Of a stretch of DNA of 64,000 nt, positions 9,102 through 17,202 are shown piece by piece. The notes beneath the pieces were generated by a model, which was not told where the DNA came from, ran no database searches, and saw only the letters and a list, made by a program, of their open reading frames with translations. Every line of letters begins with the position of its first letter. The first letter of the stretch is position 1. Position numbers and translations under genes: made by a program. Source of the stretch: Gelidibacter japonicus (lineage in GTDB: Bacteria; Bacteroidota; Bacteroidia; Flavobacteriales; Flavobacteriaceae); NCBI RefSeq assembly GCF_010725055.1, contig NZ_BJKB01000018.1:1-64000 (forward strand). Direction: 5' to 3'.

Positions 9102-9157
9102 ACCATTGGAAAAAGCCAAGATGAGTTCTATATGTTGAATTTTAAAACCAAAACCTT

Positions 9158-9748
9158 ATGAGACCCATTTTTTTGATACTGATTTTCATCTTATTTGTGA
9201 CAAGTTCATGCAAGCAATCCTCTGAAAAGGAAAACAATTTGATTGAAGAAAAGATTGATGAGCTCGAAAATTCGACTAAAGTTGGTTCTTGGCAACAAAA
9301 CTTAATAACAACAGAAGCTTTGCAACTAGACCAACTCAAGGCTAAACTGCCTAAACAATTGGCGGGTTTGCCGTTAAGAAGTTCAGATTCGCCAGCACCA
9401 CAAACCGTTATAGGAACTTATAGTTTAAGTACAGACCCTAACCATGAGACCGAAAACATTACTGTGAAGATTTTGGATGGTGCCGGAAATTATGGTTTTG
9501 GGCATGTCAATGCCGTCCATAAAATGATTGCTATGGAAGTAAACAATAAGGGAGATAATAATTGGGCAAAAACCCAAGACCATCAAGGTGTTAGGATTTT
9601 ATTAAAAGAAGAACTTGTAAAAGACATCCAATTTTCAGAACTGCAATACATCAAACAAAGCCGTTACCATATTACCTTAACTGGTAGAAGGTACGACAGT
9701 AAAAAACTCTTACAGGCAAAAAGCGATTTAGGAAAAACCGATTTTTAA
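9158..9748 (+). CDS. Lipoprotein of unknown function
   Basis: 196 residues with a type II signal peptide. The lipobox is FVTSSC with the Cys at position 18, followed by KQSSEKENN. A short charged segment leads to a conserved-looking domain (LPKQLAGLPLRSSDS ... VKILDGAGNYGFGHVNAVHK). I do not recognise the family. It is 56 bp downstream of the preceding exported protein and in the same direction. The lipobox has no acidic residue right after Cys, so surface export by the flavobacterial LES signal is not obvious. Confidence 0.75.
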   Translation: MRPIFLILIFILFVTSSCKQSSEKENNLIEEKIDELENSTKVGSWQQNLITTEALQLDQLKAKLPKQLAGLPLRSSDSPAPQTVIGTYSLSTDPNHETENITVKILDGAGNYGFGHVNAVHKMIAMEVNNKGDNNWAKTQDHQGVRILLKEELVKDIQFSELQYIKQSRYHITLTGRRYDSKKLLQAKSDLGKTDF

Positions 9749-9835
9749 CAGATTGATAAGTTAAAATGAGTTCGGTAAAAAGAATGTATGGAATAGGACA
9801 ATTATAAAAAACGAAATAACAAAAAACAGATTCAC

Positions 9836-10741
9836 ATGAAAACAATACTACACATTATGGTGTTTTTCCTTTTCGGAACCATTTTCGCTCAACAGGGTAT
9901 TAACTATAAGGCCATTGTAAAAGACGGCTCTGGTAACGTGGTTGCCAACGATTTAATACAGGTGCAGTTTACCATTTTACAAGGTGCCACAAGTGTATAT
10001 CAAGAAACCCACAGTCCAACCACCGATGCCAACGGCATTGTTGTTCTAAACATTGGTGAGGGCACACCTATTTCAGGCACATTCAGCACTATTGATTGGA
10101 GTGCAGACGACCACTACCTAAATGTGCAGATAAACACAGGAGGTGGCCTTACGGATATGGGTACGACGCAGTTTATGGCAGTGCCTTATGCCATACACGC
10201 AAAAACTGCAGAAAGTGTAAGCAGTATAACCACCTATTCTGTGGGTGACTTTGCTCACGGAGGCATTGTATTTTGGGTTGACGAAACAGGGCAGCACGGA
10301 CTGGTATGTGCCAAACAAGACCAAAGCACAGGAGTACGTTGGTATGCAGGGACCAACGGCAATACTCAAGCCAGAGGAGACGGACTTTATGCAGGCAAAG
10401 CCAACACATCAATCATTATTGCTGCACAAGTTGCTCTTGGTGATGATGGTAGCACCTACGCAGCCCGTATTTGTAATGAATTACAAATTACAGAAGGCGG
10501 TAATACTTATGGCGATTGGTACTTACCCTCGAGAGAAGAATTAAACCTGATGTATCAAAACAAAGCAGCTATTGATGCCACAGCAGGGGCAAATGGAGGC
10601 AGCAGTTTTGCTAGTACCTACTATTGGAGTTCTACCGAGTACACTTTCGACGGCGCTTGGGGGCAGAACTTCGTCGGTGGTGACCAAATCTACGGCAATA
10701 AGGGCAGCATGGTCAGGGTTCGTGCTGTTCGGGCTTTTTAA
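9836..10741 (+). CDS. DUF1566-type surface protein with hypervariable-looking C-terminus
   Basis: 301 residues. A signal peptide (ending TIFAQ) precedes a domain typical of flavobacterial phage-tail-collar-like surface proteins (GINYKAIVKDGSGNVVAND ... TQFMAVPYAIHAKTA, residues 22-125). A DUF1566 / C-type-lectin-like domain follows (GDFAHGGIVFWVDETGQHGL ... YGDWYLPSREELNLMYQNK, 140-301). The final segment YYWSSTE ... RVRAVRAF frames about 25 residues. In these, 14 codons are of the NNC form, against 6 in the preceding 25 and 0 in the last 8. That is the pattern left when AAC-rich template codons are diversified in a retroelement target. No template repeat or reverse transcriptase lies in the window. 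The ligand is unknown and the protein is probably an adhesin or receptor. Confidence 0.85.
   Translation: MKTILHIMVFFLFGTIFAQQGINYKAIVKDGSGNVVANDLIQVQFTILQGATSVYQETHSPTTDANGIVVLNIGEGTPISGTFSTIDWSADDHYLNVQINTGGGLTDMGTTQFMAVPYAIHAKTAESVSSITTYSVGDFAHGGIVFWVDETGQHGLVCAKQDQSTGVRWYAGTNGNTQARGDGLYAGKANTSIIIAAQVALGDDGSTYAARICNELQITEGGNTYGDWYLPSREELNLMYQNKAAIDATAGANGGSSFASTYYWSSTEYTFDGAWGQNFVGGDQIYGNKGSMVRVRAVRAF
10640..10738 (+). other. Candidate diversity-generating retroelement variable region
   Basis: Codons 269-293 (10640-10714) are dominated by NNC: TAC, TTC, GAC, GGC, AAC, GTC, ATC and AGC occur. Interspersed are seemingly fixed codons such as GCT TGG, CAG and AAG. An apparently fixed tail follows (RVRAVRAF, 10715-10738). 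Adenine-directed mutagenesis of AAC codons yields exactly this NNC set. Codon content is observed; origin by a retroelement acting in trans is inferred. Confidence 0.6.
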
Positions 10742-10745
10742 CTAT

Positions 10746-10912
10746 TGTTCATTGCGAGGAACATAGCGACGAAGCAATCTCATCAAATATTTTCGGTTTC
10801 GACTTCAACTTCGACTTCGATTTCAAAGAGATTGTCACGACCTACAGGTCTCTCAATGACAAAATAAAAAATGCACGTCGTTCCGAGTGAGGTACAAGCG
10901 AAGCAATCTCAA
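10746..10912. repeat. REP-like palindromic repeat cluster
   Basis: Three related arms of about 33-36 bp are present. One starts TCATTGCGAGGAAC and ends AAGCAATCTC (about 10749-10782). One is inverted, GAGATTGTCACGAC to CTCTCAATGAC (10828-10860). One starts CGTCGTTCCGAG and ends AAGCAATCTC (10877-10910). The first two form an imperfect inverted repeat. A short (TTCGAC)-rich tract sits between them. This is the kind of extragenic palindrome scattered in many genomes. Confidence 0.65.
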
Positions 10913-10974
10913 CAATAAAAGAAACAGGTCGCTATGTCCCAATTGTAGTAGTGATAATTATAAAACAAATTGAA

Positions 10975-11448
10975 ATGAAAAACATACTAACATTCATAAT
11001 GGGCTTTGGGTGCTTATGGACACAAGCCCAAACCATCGAAAAATTTTCTATTGATAGTGGTGGTAACATTACTTCAAACGACAACATAGCTATACTTTAT
11101 ACCATAGGTGAAGTAAATGTGCAAGAACTCAATGCAGGTAACATTTTACTTTCAGAAGGATTTATCAGTTCTAACTTTGGTGAAACTTTAAACATTGAAG
11201 TTAGTTCAATAGACAACCAATTGTTGTTGTATCCAAACCCTGCAAAAGATTTGGTGACTTTTGCCAATTTGCCACTTGGCGAAACACAAATAAAGGTTTT
11301 TGACCTATCAGGAAAGGAAGTGTTTTCAAAACATATAAATTCAGAAACTACAACCATAAATACGACCAACTTTGCCAATGGCGTTTACCTTGTTCGTATA
11401 AATTACAATGGGAATGTTGCCCATAAAAAATTGGTTGTTAACAAATAA
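10975..11448 (+). CDS. Small T9SS cargo protein with type A sorting domain
   Basis: 157 residues when started at the Met with a proper signal peptide (MKNILTFIMGFGCLWTQA). An upstream ATG at 10951 would add eight residues ahead of it. A short N-terminal domain (IEKFSIDSGGNITSNDN ... YTIGEVNVQELNAGN ... SEGFIS) is common in small flavobacterial T9SS proteins. The last 75 residues are a type A sorting domain (LLYPNPAKDLVTFANLP ... NGVYLVRINYNGN ... KKLVVNK). It is nearly the same as in the propeller protein, pointing to duplication of that segment. It is the last gene of the run and the function of its short passenger is unknown. Confidence 0.85.
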   Translation: MKNILTFIMGFGCLWTQAQTIEKFSIDSGGNITSNDNIAILYTIGEVNVQELNAGNILLSEGFISSNFGETLNIEVSSIDNQLLLYPNPAKDLVTFANLPLGETQIKVFDLSGKEVFSKHINSETTTINTTNFANGVYLVRINYNGNVAHKKLVVNK

Positions 11449-11809
11449 CAGGTGTTATTTTGATAAATTATTTTACGAGGCAACCTTAGATGGGCAAAAG
11501 ATTACCTCGTTTCAACTGTCTTAAACAACAGCAGGAAAGTTGACAAGAACAAAATAATTAAACAAAGATATGATTTACACCTTGCTTTATTGTTGTTTTC
11601 TATATATAATCTTTAATGGGAACATTAGAGCGCACGATAATTTCTAGTATAACCATTGCATCTTATTAATTCAAAATAACTTTTAATTTTAGACACATTT
11701 GATTTTTTTTTGATCCAAACAAGGTAGGTCTGGAATTTTTTGTTTTCTGCCTGTTTTTGGAAAGTTTATATACATAATTGTAATCTCGCACTAAGTGAGG
11801 AGGCAAAAT
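11449..11809. other. Intergenic stretch before 5S copy 2
   Basis: About 360 bases without a supported gene. The only structure seen is a hairpin at 11475-11510. No 23S rRNA sequence is recognisable here, so the following 5S gene is not the tail of a complete rRNA operon. Confidence 0.6.
11475..11510 (+). terminator. Possible hairpin ending the secreted-protein operon
   Basis: ACGAGGCAACCTT (11475-11487) pairs with AAGATTACCTCGT (11498-11510) at 11 of 13 positions. No T-run follows, so intrinsic termination is doubtful. Confidence 0.35.
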
Positions 11810-11919
11810 TTAAGGTGGTTATAGCATTGGGGCTCACCTCTTACCATTCCGAACAGAGAAGTTGAGCCCGTTTGCGCCGATGGTACTGCATCTCGTGGGA
11901 GAGTAGGTCGCCGCCTTTT
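11810..11919 (+). rRNA. rrf: 5S ribosomal RNA, copy 2, orphan and slightly diverged
   Basis: The sequence is near-identical to copy 1 over about 108 bases. It differs at the start of helix II (GCATTGGGG against GCGACGGGG), at TTGAGCCCG against TTAAGCCCG, and at GCATCTCGT against GCATCCCGT. The first difference changes a C-G pair to T.G and an A-T pair to a T-T mismatch, so helix II is weaker here. There is no 16S or 23S gene near it. It may be an expressed minor copy or a duplicate left by recombination. Confidence 0.85.
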
Positions 11920-11925
11920 TTGGAG

Positions 11926-11958
11926 AATCCCTTCATGGAAACATGAAGGGATTTTTTT
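11926..11958 (+). terminator. Terminator after 5S copy 2
   Basis: A 12-bp stem (AATCCCTTCATG with CATGAAGGGATT) closed by a GAAA tetraloop is followed by T7. It shares the TTTTTTGGAGAATCC lead-in with the terminator of copy 1 but has a different stem. Confidence 0.9.
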
Positions 11959-12066
11959 GTTTATATGGGCCGGTTGGCCTCCTGGCCTAGCCTCTTTTAA
12001 TCAGAATGATCTTGAGAATCAACTCGATTTTATGTATTTTCAATGGCTGTTAACAAATGGCTTAAA

Positions 12067-14532
12067 ATGGAAAGAAATAAAGATATCGAGTTGGCTTGGA
12101 ATTTTGTCAACACTACCAATCAGAATGTTTTCCTGACGGGAAAGGCGGGGACTGGGAAGACTACTTTTTTGCATAATCTTAAGCAAAATTCTTTAAAGCG
12201 TATTGTTGTTGTAGCACCCACCGGTGTTGCGGCAATTAATGCAAAAGGAGTAACAATCCACTCCTTTTTTCAACTCCCATTTGGTCCTATCTTACCGGAT
12301 GCTGAATTTCATACTTCATCAGGCTTCAATAGAAAATTTAGCAAAACTAAAATCGATATCATTAAATCCATGGACTTACTCGTTATTGACGAGATCAGTA
12401 TGGTAAGGGCCGATGTGTTGGACGGGATTGATAAGACCTTAAAACGGTTCAGAAATAGAAATAAGGTGTTTGGAGGCGTTCAGGTTTTGATGATTGGAGA
12501 TCTGCAGCAACTATCGCCAGTAATCAGAGAAAATGAATGGCAGCTCCTTAAACCATATTATCAAACCGGCTATTTCTTTAGTAGCTTGGCTTACCAAAAT
12601 TGTAATGCTATTACTATTGAACTTAGACACATTTATAGGCAGGAAAATCCTAAGTTTATAGAGATCCTCAATGAAATTCGGAATAATACCTTGTCACAAG
12701 CTTCTGCGGACGAATTGAATAAGCGCTATATCAAAGACTTTAAACCTGATCCGAAAGAAGGTTATATCGCACTGACCACTCATAACAATAGAGCAGAACA
12801 AGTCAATACAAAAGAGCTCAACGCCTTAACTACTAAAGCATATACCTATAAGGCTATGATTACTGGAAAATTTCCTGATCATGCCTTTCCAAATAATGAG
12901 GAACTCCATTTAAAAGTGGGAGCACAGGTCATGTTCATTAAAAATGATAGTTCACCCGAAAAGCGCTATTTTAATGGCAAGATAGGGAAAGTTATTTTTT
13001 TGGATAAGGATGAAGTGGTCGTTAAATGTCCTGATGACGATTATAATATTAACACCACCCGAGAAGAATGGGAAAACATCAATTACTCTGTAAATGCTGA
13101 AACAAAAGCAATTATTGAAGATAAGATTGGTTCTTTTTCTCAAATTCCGTTGCGTTTGGCTTGGGCCATTACCATTCATAAAAGTCAGGGATTGACCTTT
13201 GAAAAGGCTATAGTGGACGCTCAAGGTGCATTTGCACATGGGCAAACCTATGTTGCATTGAGTCGATGTAAATCGTTGGAAGGCCTTGTCTTGAAAAGTA
13301 AAATTGATTCCAGCCAAATCATTAATGATCAGCAAGTCAGTTCATTTACCCAATCATCGGCAGAAAATCAACCCGACGAGCAAACATTAACATTGGCCAA
13401 AAAAGCGTTTCAACTCGAATCCATTCAGGAGATATTTGATTTCTATGAGTTTTTATATCCTATTAATCGCTTGTTGGATATATTTTATAAAAACAGAGGC
13501 AGCATCCAGGGAAGTATAGAATCACCATTAAACACCATGAAAGATGGGATCACCAATTTCTTGAAGCTAAGTACAAGTTTCATTAATCAATTGAAACAAA
13601 TTTCGGATGGTGAGAGTTTGCCTGAAACCAATAGTACGATTCAAGAGCGATTTAAAAAGGCGATCGTCTATTTCAAAACGGAAACTGAAAAATGTATTGT
13701 TGAAAGCCTAAAGTCCTTCAATTATGCTACAGACAATAAGGCGATCGAAAATGATCTTATTAAGAGCTTGGATACTATCGAAGAACTTCTGGCCGCCAAA
13801 CTCTCTTATTTTAATGGATTGGCAGAAGGGTTTTCTACACATAAATTTTTGGAATTGCGAGCCAAATCGGTATTCTTGACCAAAGATAAACCGAAGAAAT
13901 CAAGAGCATCCGTTATTGATGGTACCTTCAATATTGAGTTATTTGAGATGTTACGCGAATTAAGAAACGATATTGCGCATGAAAATGACCTCATCCATTA
14001 TCAGATTTTTACACAAAAAGCATTATATGAAATCTGTGAAGTGCTTCCGGTAACTAAAAAACAACTCTTAGAGATCAACGGTTTTGGAAAAGTTCGGGTC
14101 GAGAAGTATGGCACTCAAATTCTTGAAGTTATAAAAGCCTATTGTGAGGAAAATGACATTGAGACCGATGATTCCATAGTCTTTGAAGATCCGCCAAAAC
14201 CAAAGAAAACGTCAAAAAAGGGAGAGTCGCATAAAATATCCTTAGAATTATTTCAATCGGGGAAAAGCATCTCAGAAATTGCTTCAGAACGTGAGCTTGC
14301 TGAAACAACAATTTTTGGTCATCTGGCCAAATTTGTGGAATCTGGAGAAGTACAAGTGAAAGATTTAATTTCCGAAGCACATTTTAATGAACTGACAGAA
14401 CTCATTCCAAAACAATCGTTTGAGAATCTTACTGAATTAAAAAATCAACTGGATCCAAAATACAGTTACAATGAAATAAAGGTGGTTCTTAGTTCCTTAT
14501 CGAATAAATTAGGGGCCAATGTTATATCTTAA
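12067..14532 (+). CDS. PIF1-like helicase with HRDC-like and RecQ-type helix-turn-helix C-terminus
   Basis: 821 residues from MERNKDIELAWNFV; an ATG at 12043 would add eight. The N-terminal half is a superfamily 1 helicase of the Pif1/RecD type: Walker A GKAGTGKTTF, Walker B LLVIDEISMV, and the late motif AITIHKSQGLTFEKAIVD ... YVALSRCKS. Residues about 590-700 are an HRDC-like DNA-binding domain (FEMLRELRNDIAHENDL ... LLEINGFGKVRVEKYG). Residues about 715-780 are a RecQ-associated HTH (SLELFQSGKSISEIASER). It probably unwinds DNA or RNA-DNA structures during repair. The combination joins a Pif1 motor to RecQ accessory domains and is known in Bacteroidetes. It is a single gene with no clear operon partner. 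Confidence 0.9.
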   Translation: MERNKDIELAWNFVNTTNQNVFLTGKAGTGKTTFLHNLKQNSLKRIVVVAPTGVAAINAKGVTIHSFFQLPFGPILPDAEFHTSSGFNRKFSKTKIDIIKSMDLLVIDEISMVRADVLDGIDKTLKRFRNRNKVFGGVQVLMIGDLQQLSPVIRENEWQLLKPYYQTGYFFSSLAYQNCNAITIELRHIYRQENPKFIEILNEIRNNTLSQASADELNKRYIKDFKPDPKEGYIALTTHNNRAEQVNTKELNALTTKAYTYKAMITGKFPDHAFPNNEELHLKVGAQVMFIKNDSSPEKRYFNGKIGKVIFLDKDEVVVKCPDDDYNINTTREEWENINYSVNAETKAIIEDKIGSFSQIPLRLAWAITIHKSQGLTFEKAIVDAQGAFAHGQTYVALSRCKSLEGLVLKSKIDSSQIINDQQVSSFTQSSAENQPDEQTLTLAKKAFQLESIQEIFDFYEFLYPINRLLDIFYKNRGSIQGSIESPLNTMKDGITNFLKLSTSFINQLKQISDGESLPETNSTIQERFKKAIVYFKTETEKCIVESLKSFNYATDNKAIENDLIKSLDTIEELLAAKLSYFNGLAEGFSTHKFLELRAKSVFLTKDKPKKSRASVIDGTFNIELFEMLRELRNDIAHENDLIHYQIFTQKALYEICEVLPVTKKQLLEINGFGKVRVEKYGTQILEVIKAYCEENDIETDDSIVFEDPPKPKKTSKKGESHKISLELFQSGKSISEIASERELAETTIFGHLAKFVESGEVQVKDLISEAHFNELTELIPKQSFENLTELKNQLDPKYSYNEIKVVLSSLSNKLGANVIS

Positions 14533-14641
14533 GATACTGATACTTAATGTCAATCCTAAATGACGTTATCTGCATATGGTTAATTTTTAGACTTAAATTC
14601 TGAATTTAACAAAAAACATTTTACTGCCATTGAGGTTATTT

Positions 14642-14673
14642 AAAAAAAAAGACCCTAACTAAGTTGAGTCTTT
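14642..14673 (-). terminator. Terminator of the acyl-CoA dehydrogenase gene
   Basis: On the minus strand, arms AAAGAC/GTCTTT and AACT/AGTT form a hairpin followed by a long T-run (A-run 14642-14650 on the plus strand), 23 bp after the stop. Confidence 0.7.
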
Positions 14674-14695
14674 CGTATCTATATTATAAGAAATA

Positions 14696-15838
14696 TTACT
14701 CTTTAATGAGGTTTCTAGAAATGACGATCTTTTGAATTTCTGAGGTACCTTCGTAAATTTGTGTAATCTTCGCATCACGCATCAAGCGTTCCACATGATA
14801 TTCTTTAACAAAACCGTTACCGCCATGAATCTGAACGGCTTCGACGGTATGCTCCATCGCCACTTTAGAGGCAAATAGTTTTGCCATGGCACTTGACACA
14901 TCATAGTTGTTGCCTTGGTCTTTATCCCATGCCGCTTTCATCACCAAATGGCGTGCTGCCTCAATATCTACGTACATATCCGCCAATTTAAATGCAATCG
15001 CTTGGTGGTTGCAGATTTCTGTGCCAAATGCTTTACGTTCTTTTGAATATTTTAGTGCCAAATCATATGCTCCAGCGGCAATTCCCAAAGCTTGGGCGGC
15101 AATACCTATCCGTCCACCCGAAAGTGTTTTCATAGCAAAGCGGAATCCTGAGCCGTCTTCACCTATTCTATTTTCTTTTGGTACTTTGACGTCGTTAAAT
15201 TGAAGGGTGTGTGTGTCACTTCCTCTGATTCCCAATTTATCTTCTTTTGGACCAACGTCAAAGCCAGGCGTGCCTTTTTCAACAATAAACGCATTGATTC
15301 CATGAGATCCTTTATGCTTATCCGTTTGGGCAATTACGATATAAACATCAGCACGCCCACCACTTGTAATCCAGTTTTTTGTTCCGTTAATCACATAATG
15401 ATCGCCTTTATCAATGGCCGTTGTCTTTTGGGACGTCGCATCACTTCCAGCTTCAGGTTCACTTAAACAAAACGCACCTATAAACTCTCCGGTGGCAAGT
15501 TTTGTCAAGTACTTTTGTTTTTGTTCCTCGTTTCCAAAAGCTTCCAACCCATAACACACCAGCGAATTGTTTACAGAAACAATTACCGAAGCCGAGGCAT
15601 CTATCTTGGACAATTCCTCCATAATTAAAACATAAGAAATGGTATCCATCCCACTGCCACCATATTTAGGATCTACCATGATGCCGAGAAAACCCAAATC
15701 TCCCATCTTTTTTACCAATTCTTGTGGAAATTTTTGTTTGTTGTCGCGTTCAATAACTCCAGGAAGGAGTTCCGTATTGGCAAAATTGCGAGCGGCGTCA
15801 CGAATTAATTTATGTTCTTCGGTTAGTGTAAAATCCAT
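14696..15838 (-). CDS. Acyl-CoA dehydrogenase (short/medium-chain type)
   Basis: 380 residues, normal for the family. It performs FAD-dependent alpha-beta oxidation of an acyl-CoA, passing electrons to ETF, in fatty-acid or branched amino-acid breakdown. Family signatures are visible: FCLSEPEAGSDA in the FAD/substrate region, GGRIGIAAQALG, QIHGGNGFVKEYHVERLMRD, and the catalytic-Glu region QIYEGTSEIQK. It stands alone and is divergent from anmK. A -7 box TATCTTTG reads toward it at 15883-15876. Chain-length preference cannot be told from sequence alone. Confidence 0.93.
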   Translation of the reverse strand: MDFTLTEEHKLIRDAARNFANTELLPGVIERDNKQKFPQELVKKMGDLGFLGIMVDPKYGGSGMDTISYVLIMEELSKIDASASVIVSVNNSLVCYGLEAFGNEEQKQKYLTKLATGEFIGAFCLSEPEAGSDATSQKTTAIDKGDHYVINGTKNWITSGGRADVYIVIAQTDKHKGSHGINAFIVEKGTPGFDVGPKEDKLGIRGSDTHTLQFNDVKVPKENRIGEDGSGFRFAMKTLSGGRIGIAAQALGIAAGAYDLALKYSKERKAFGTEICNHQAIAFKLADMYVDIEAARHLVMKAAWDKDQGNNYDVSSAMAKLFASKVAMEHTVEAVQIHGGNGFVKEYHVERLMRDAKITQIYEGTSEIQKIVISRNLIKE

Positions 15839-15929
15839 ATTCTAAAATAATTGTTGGTTCATTAAAAAACGAACGCAAAGATAAGGTTTTAGTGCTATTT
15901 TATCAATTTGAATAACTATTTTTACGGCT

Positions 15930-16994
15930 ATGATAAAAAATCACTACAACGTTATAGGGGTGATGTCGGGTACATCCTTGGATGGGATTGACCTAGCCCA
16001 TTGTGCTTTTACCCACCACGGCCATTGGAATTTTGAAATATTACAGGCGGAAACCTGTACATATCCGTCCGTTTGGGTCGAAAAATTGAAAAATCTGGTG
16101 ACCTTGAGCCAAAAGGAATTGTTGCAATTGGATGAAGATTACACGAGTTTTTTGGGGGGAAATATTGAACAATTCATACATAAAAACAAGTTATACGATT
16201 TAGATGCTGTATGTTCCCATGGACATACTGCCTTGCACCAACCTCAAAATGGATTGACCTACCAAATCGGTAATTTGCCTAAACTTGCCACTATGTTAAA
16301 TAAAACAGTGGTATGCGATTTCAGGGTTGCCGATGTTGCTTTGGGAGGGCAGGGCGCGCCATTGGTGCCTATTGGTGATAAGTTTCTGTTCTCTAAATAT
16401 GATTTCTGTTTGAATTTAGGAGGCTTTGCCAATATCTCTTCCGAAATAAACGGACAGCGGATTGCCTATGATATTTGTCCTGTCAATATTGTACTTAATT
16501 CTTATGCTAATGCTTTGGGATTGGAATACGATGATGGTGGAGAAATTGCAGCAACGGGCAATATCAATCAATCATTGTTAAACGAATTGAATTCTTTAAG
16601 CTTTTATGAAACACCTTATCCAAAGTCATTGGGGTTGGAATGGGTCAAAGAGGAGATTTTTCCATTGATAGATTCATTCTCTTTGAGCATAAAAGATGTC
16701 TTAAGAACCTTCGTTGAGCATATTGCCATACAAATTGCTAAAGAAATTAATTCTAAAAGAAATGCATCAGTATTATCTACCGGGGGCGGTGCATTTAATC
16801 AATTTTTAATGACAAGTTTATCTGATAAGACCGAGAATGAGATTATTCTACCGGATAAATCCATCATTAACTACAAGGAGGCACTCATTTTTGCTTTTTT
16901 GGGTGTGCTAAGACTTCGCAACGAAAATAACTGTCTGGGCAGTGTTACGGGCGCTAAACATGATCATAGTTCCGGTAAAATTTATTATCCTTAA
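15930..16994 (+). CDS. anmK: Anhydro-N-acetylmuramic acid kinase
   Basis: 354 residues. It phosphorylates and opens 1,6-anhydro-MurNAc to MurNAc-6-P in recycling of cell-wall fragments. The N-terminal VIGVMSGTSLDGIDLAHCAF is the family's phosphate-binding signature. The middle has GGQGAPLVPIGDKFLF and LNLGGFANIS, and the C-terminal part has LSTGGGAFNQFL. A -7-like box TATTTTTA (15917-15924) lies only 6 bp before the ATG, so the mRNA may be leaderless. Neighbours are not recycling genes. Confidence 0.95.
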   Translation: MIKNHYNVIGVMSGTSLDGIDLAHCAFTHHGHWNFEILQAETCTYPSVWVEKLKNLVTLSQKELLQLDEDYTSFLGGNIEQFIHKNKLYDLDAVCSHGHTALHQPQNGLTYQIGNLPKLATMLNKTVVCDFRVADVALGGQGAPLVPIGDKFLFSKYDFCLNLGGFANISSEINGQRIAYDICPVNIVLNSYANALGLEYDDGGEIAATGNINQSLLNELNSLSFYETPYPKSLGLEWVKEEIFPLIDSFSLSIKDVLRTFVEHIAIQIAKEINSKRNASVLSTGGGAFNQFLMTSLSDKTENEIILPDKSIINYKEALIFAFLGVLRLRNENNCLGSVTGAKHDHSSGKIYYP

Positions 16995-17202
16995 AAATAT
17001 TGCTAATTTGATTCAAAGCGATGCTTAGTTTTTTATATTTGCCATTGAAAATCAGACTCGAAAAGGTCACCGTTTTAGAGGGGTATATTATAAAGTCAAG
17101 CTGCGGTAACATTTATGCATTCAACATCAGGTTTTTTAAATATACTTAAGTTAAGTTTTCTACGTTTACACACTAAATACATCAATTTTAATAAATTTTA
17201 AT

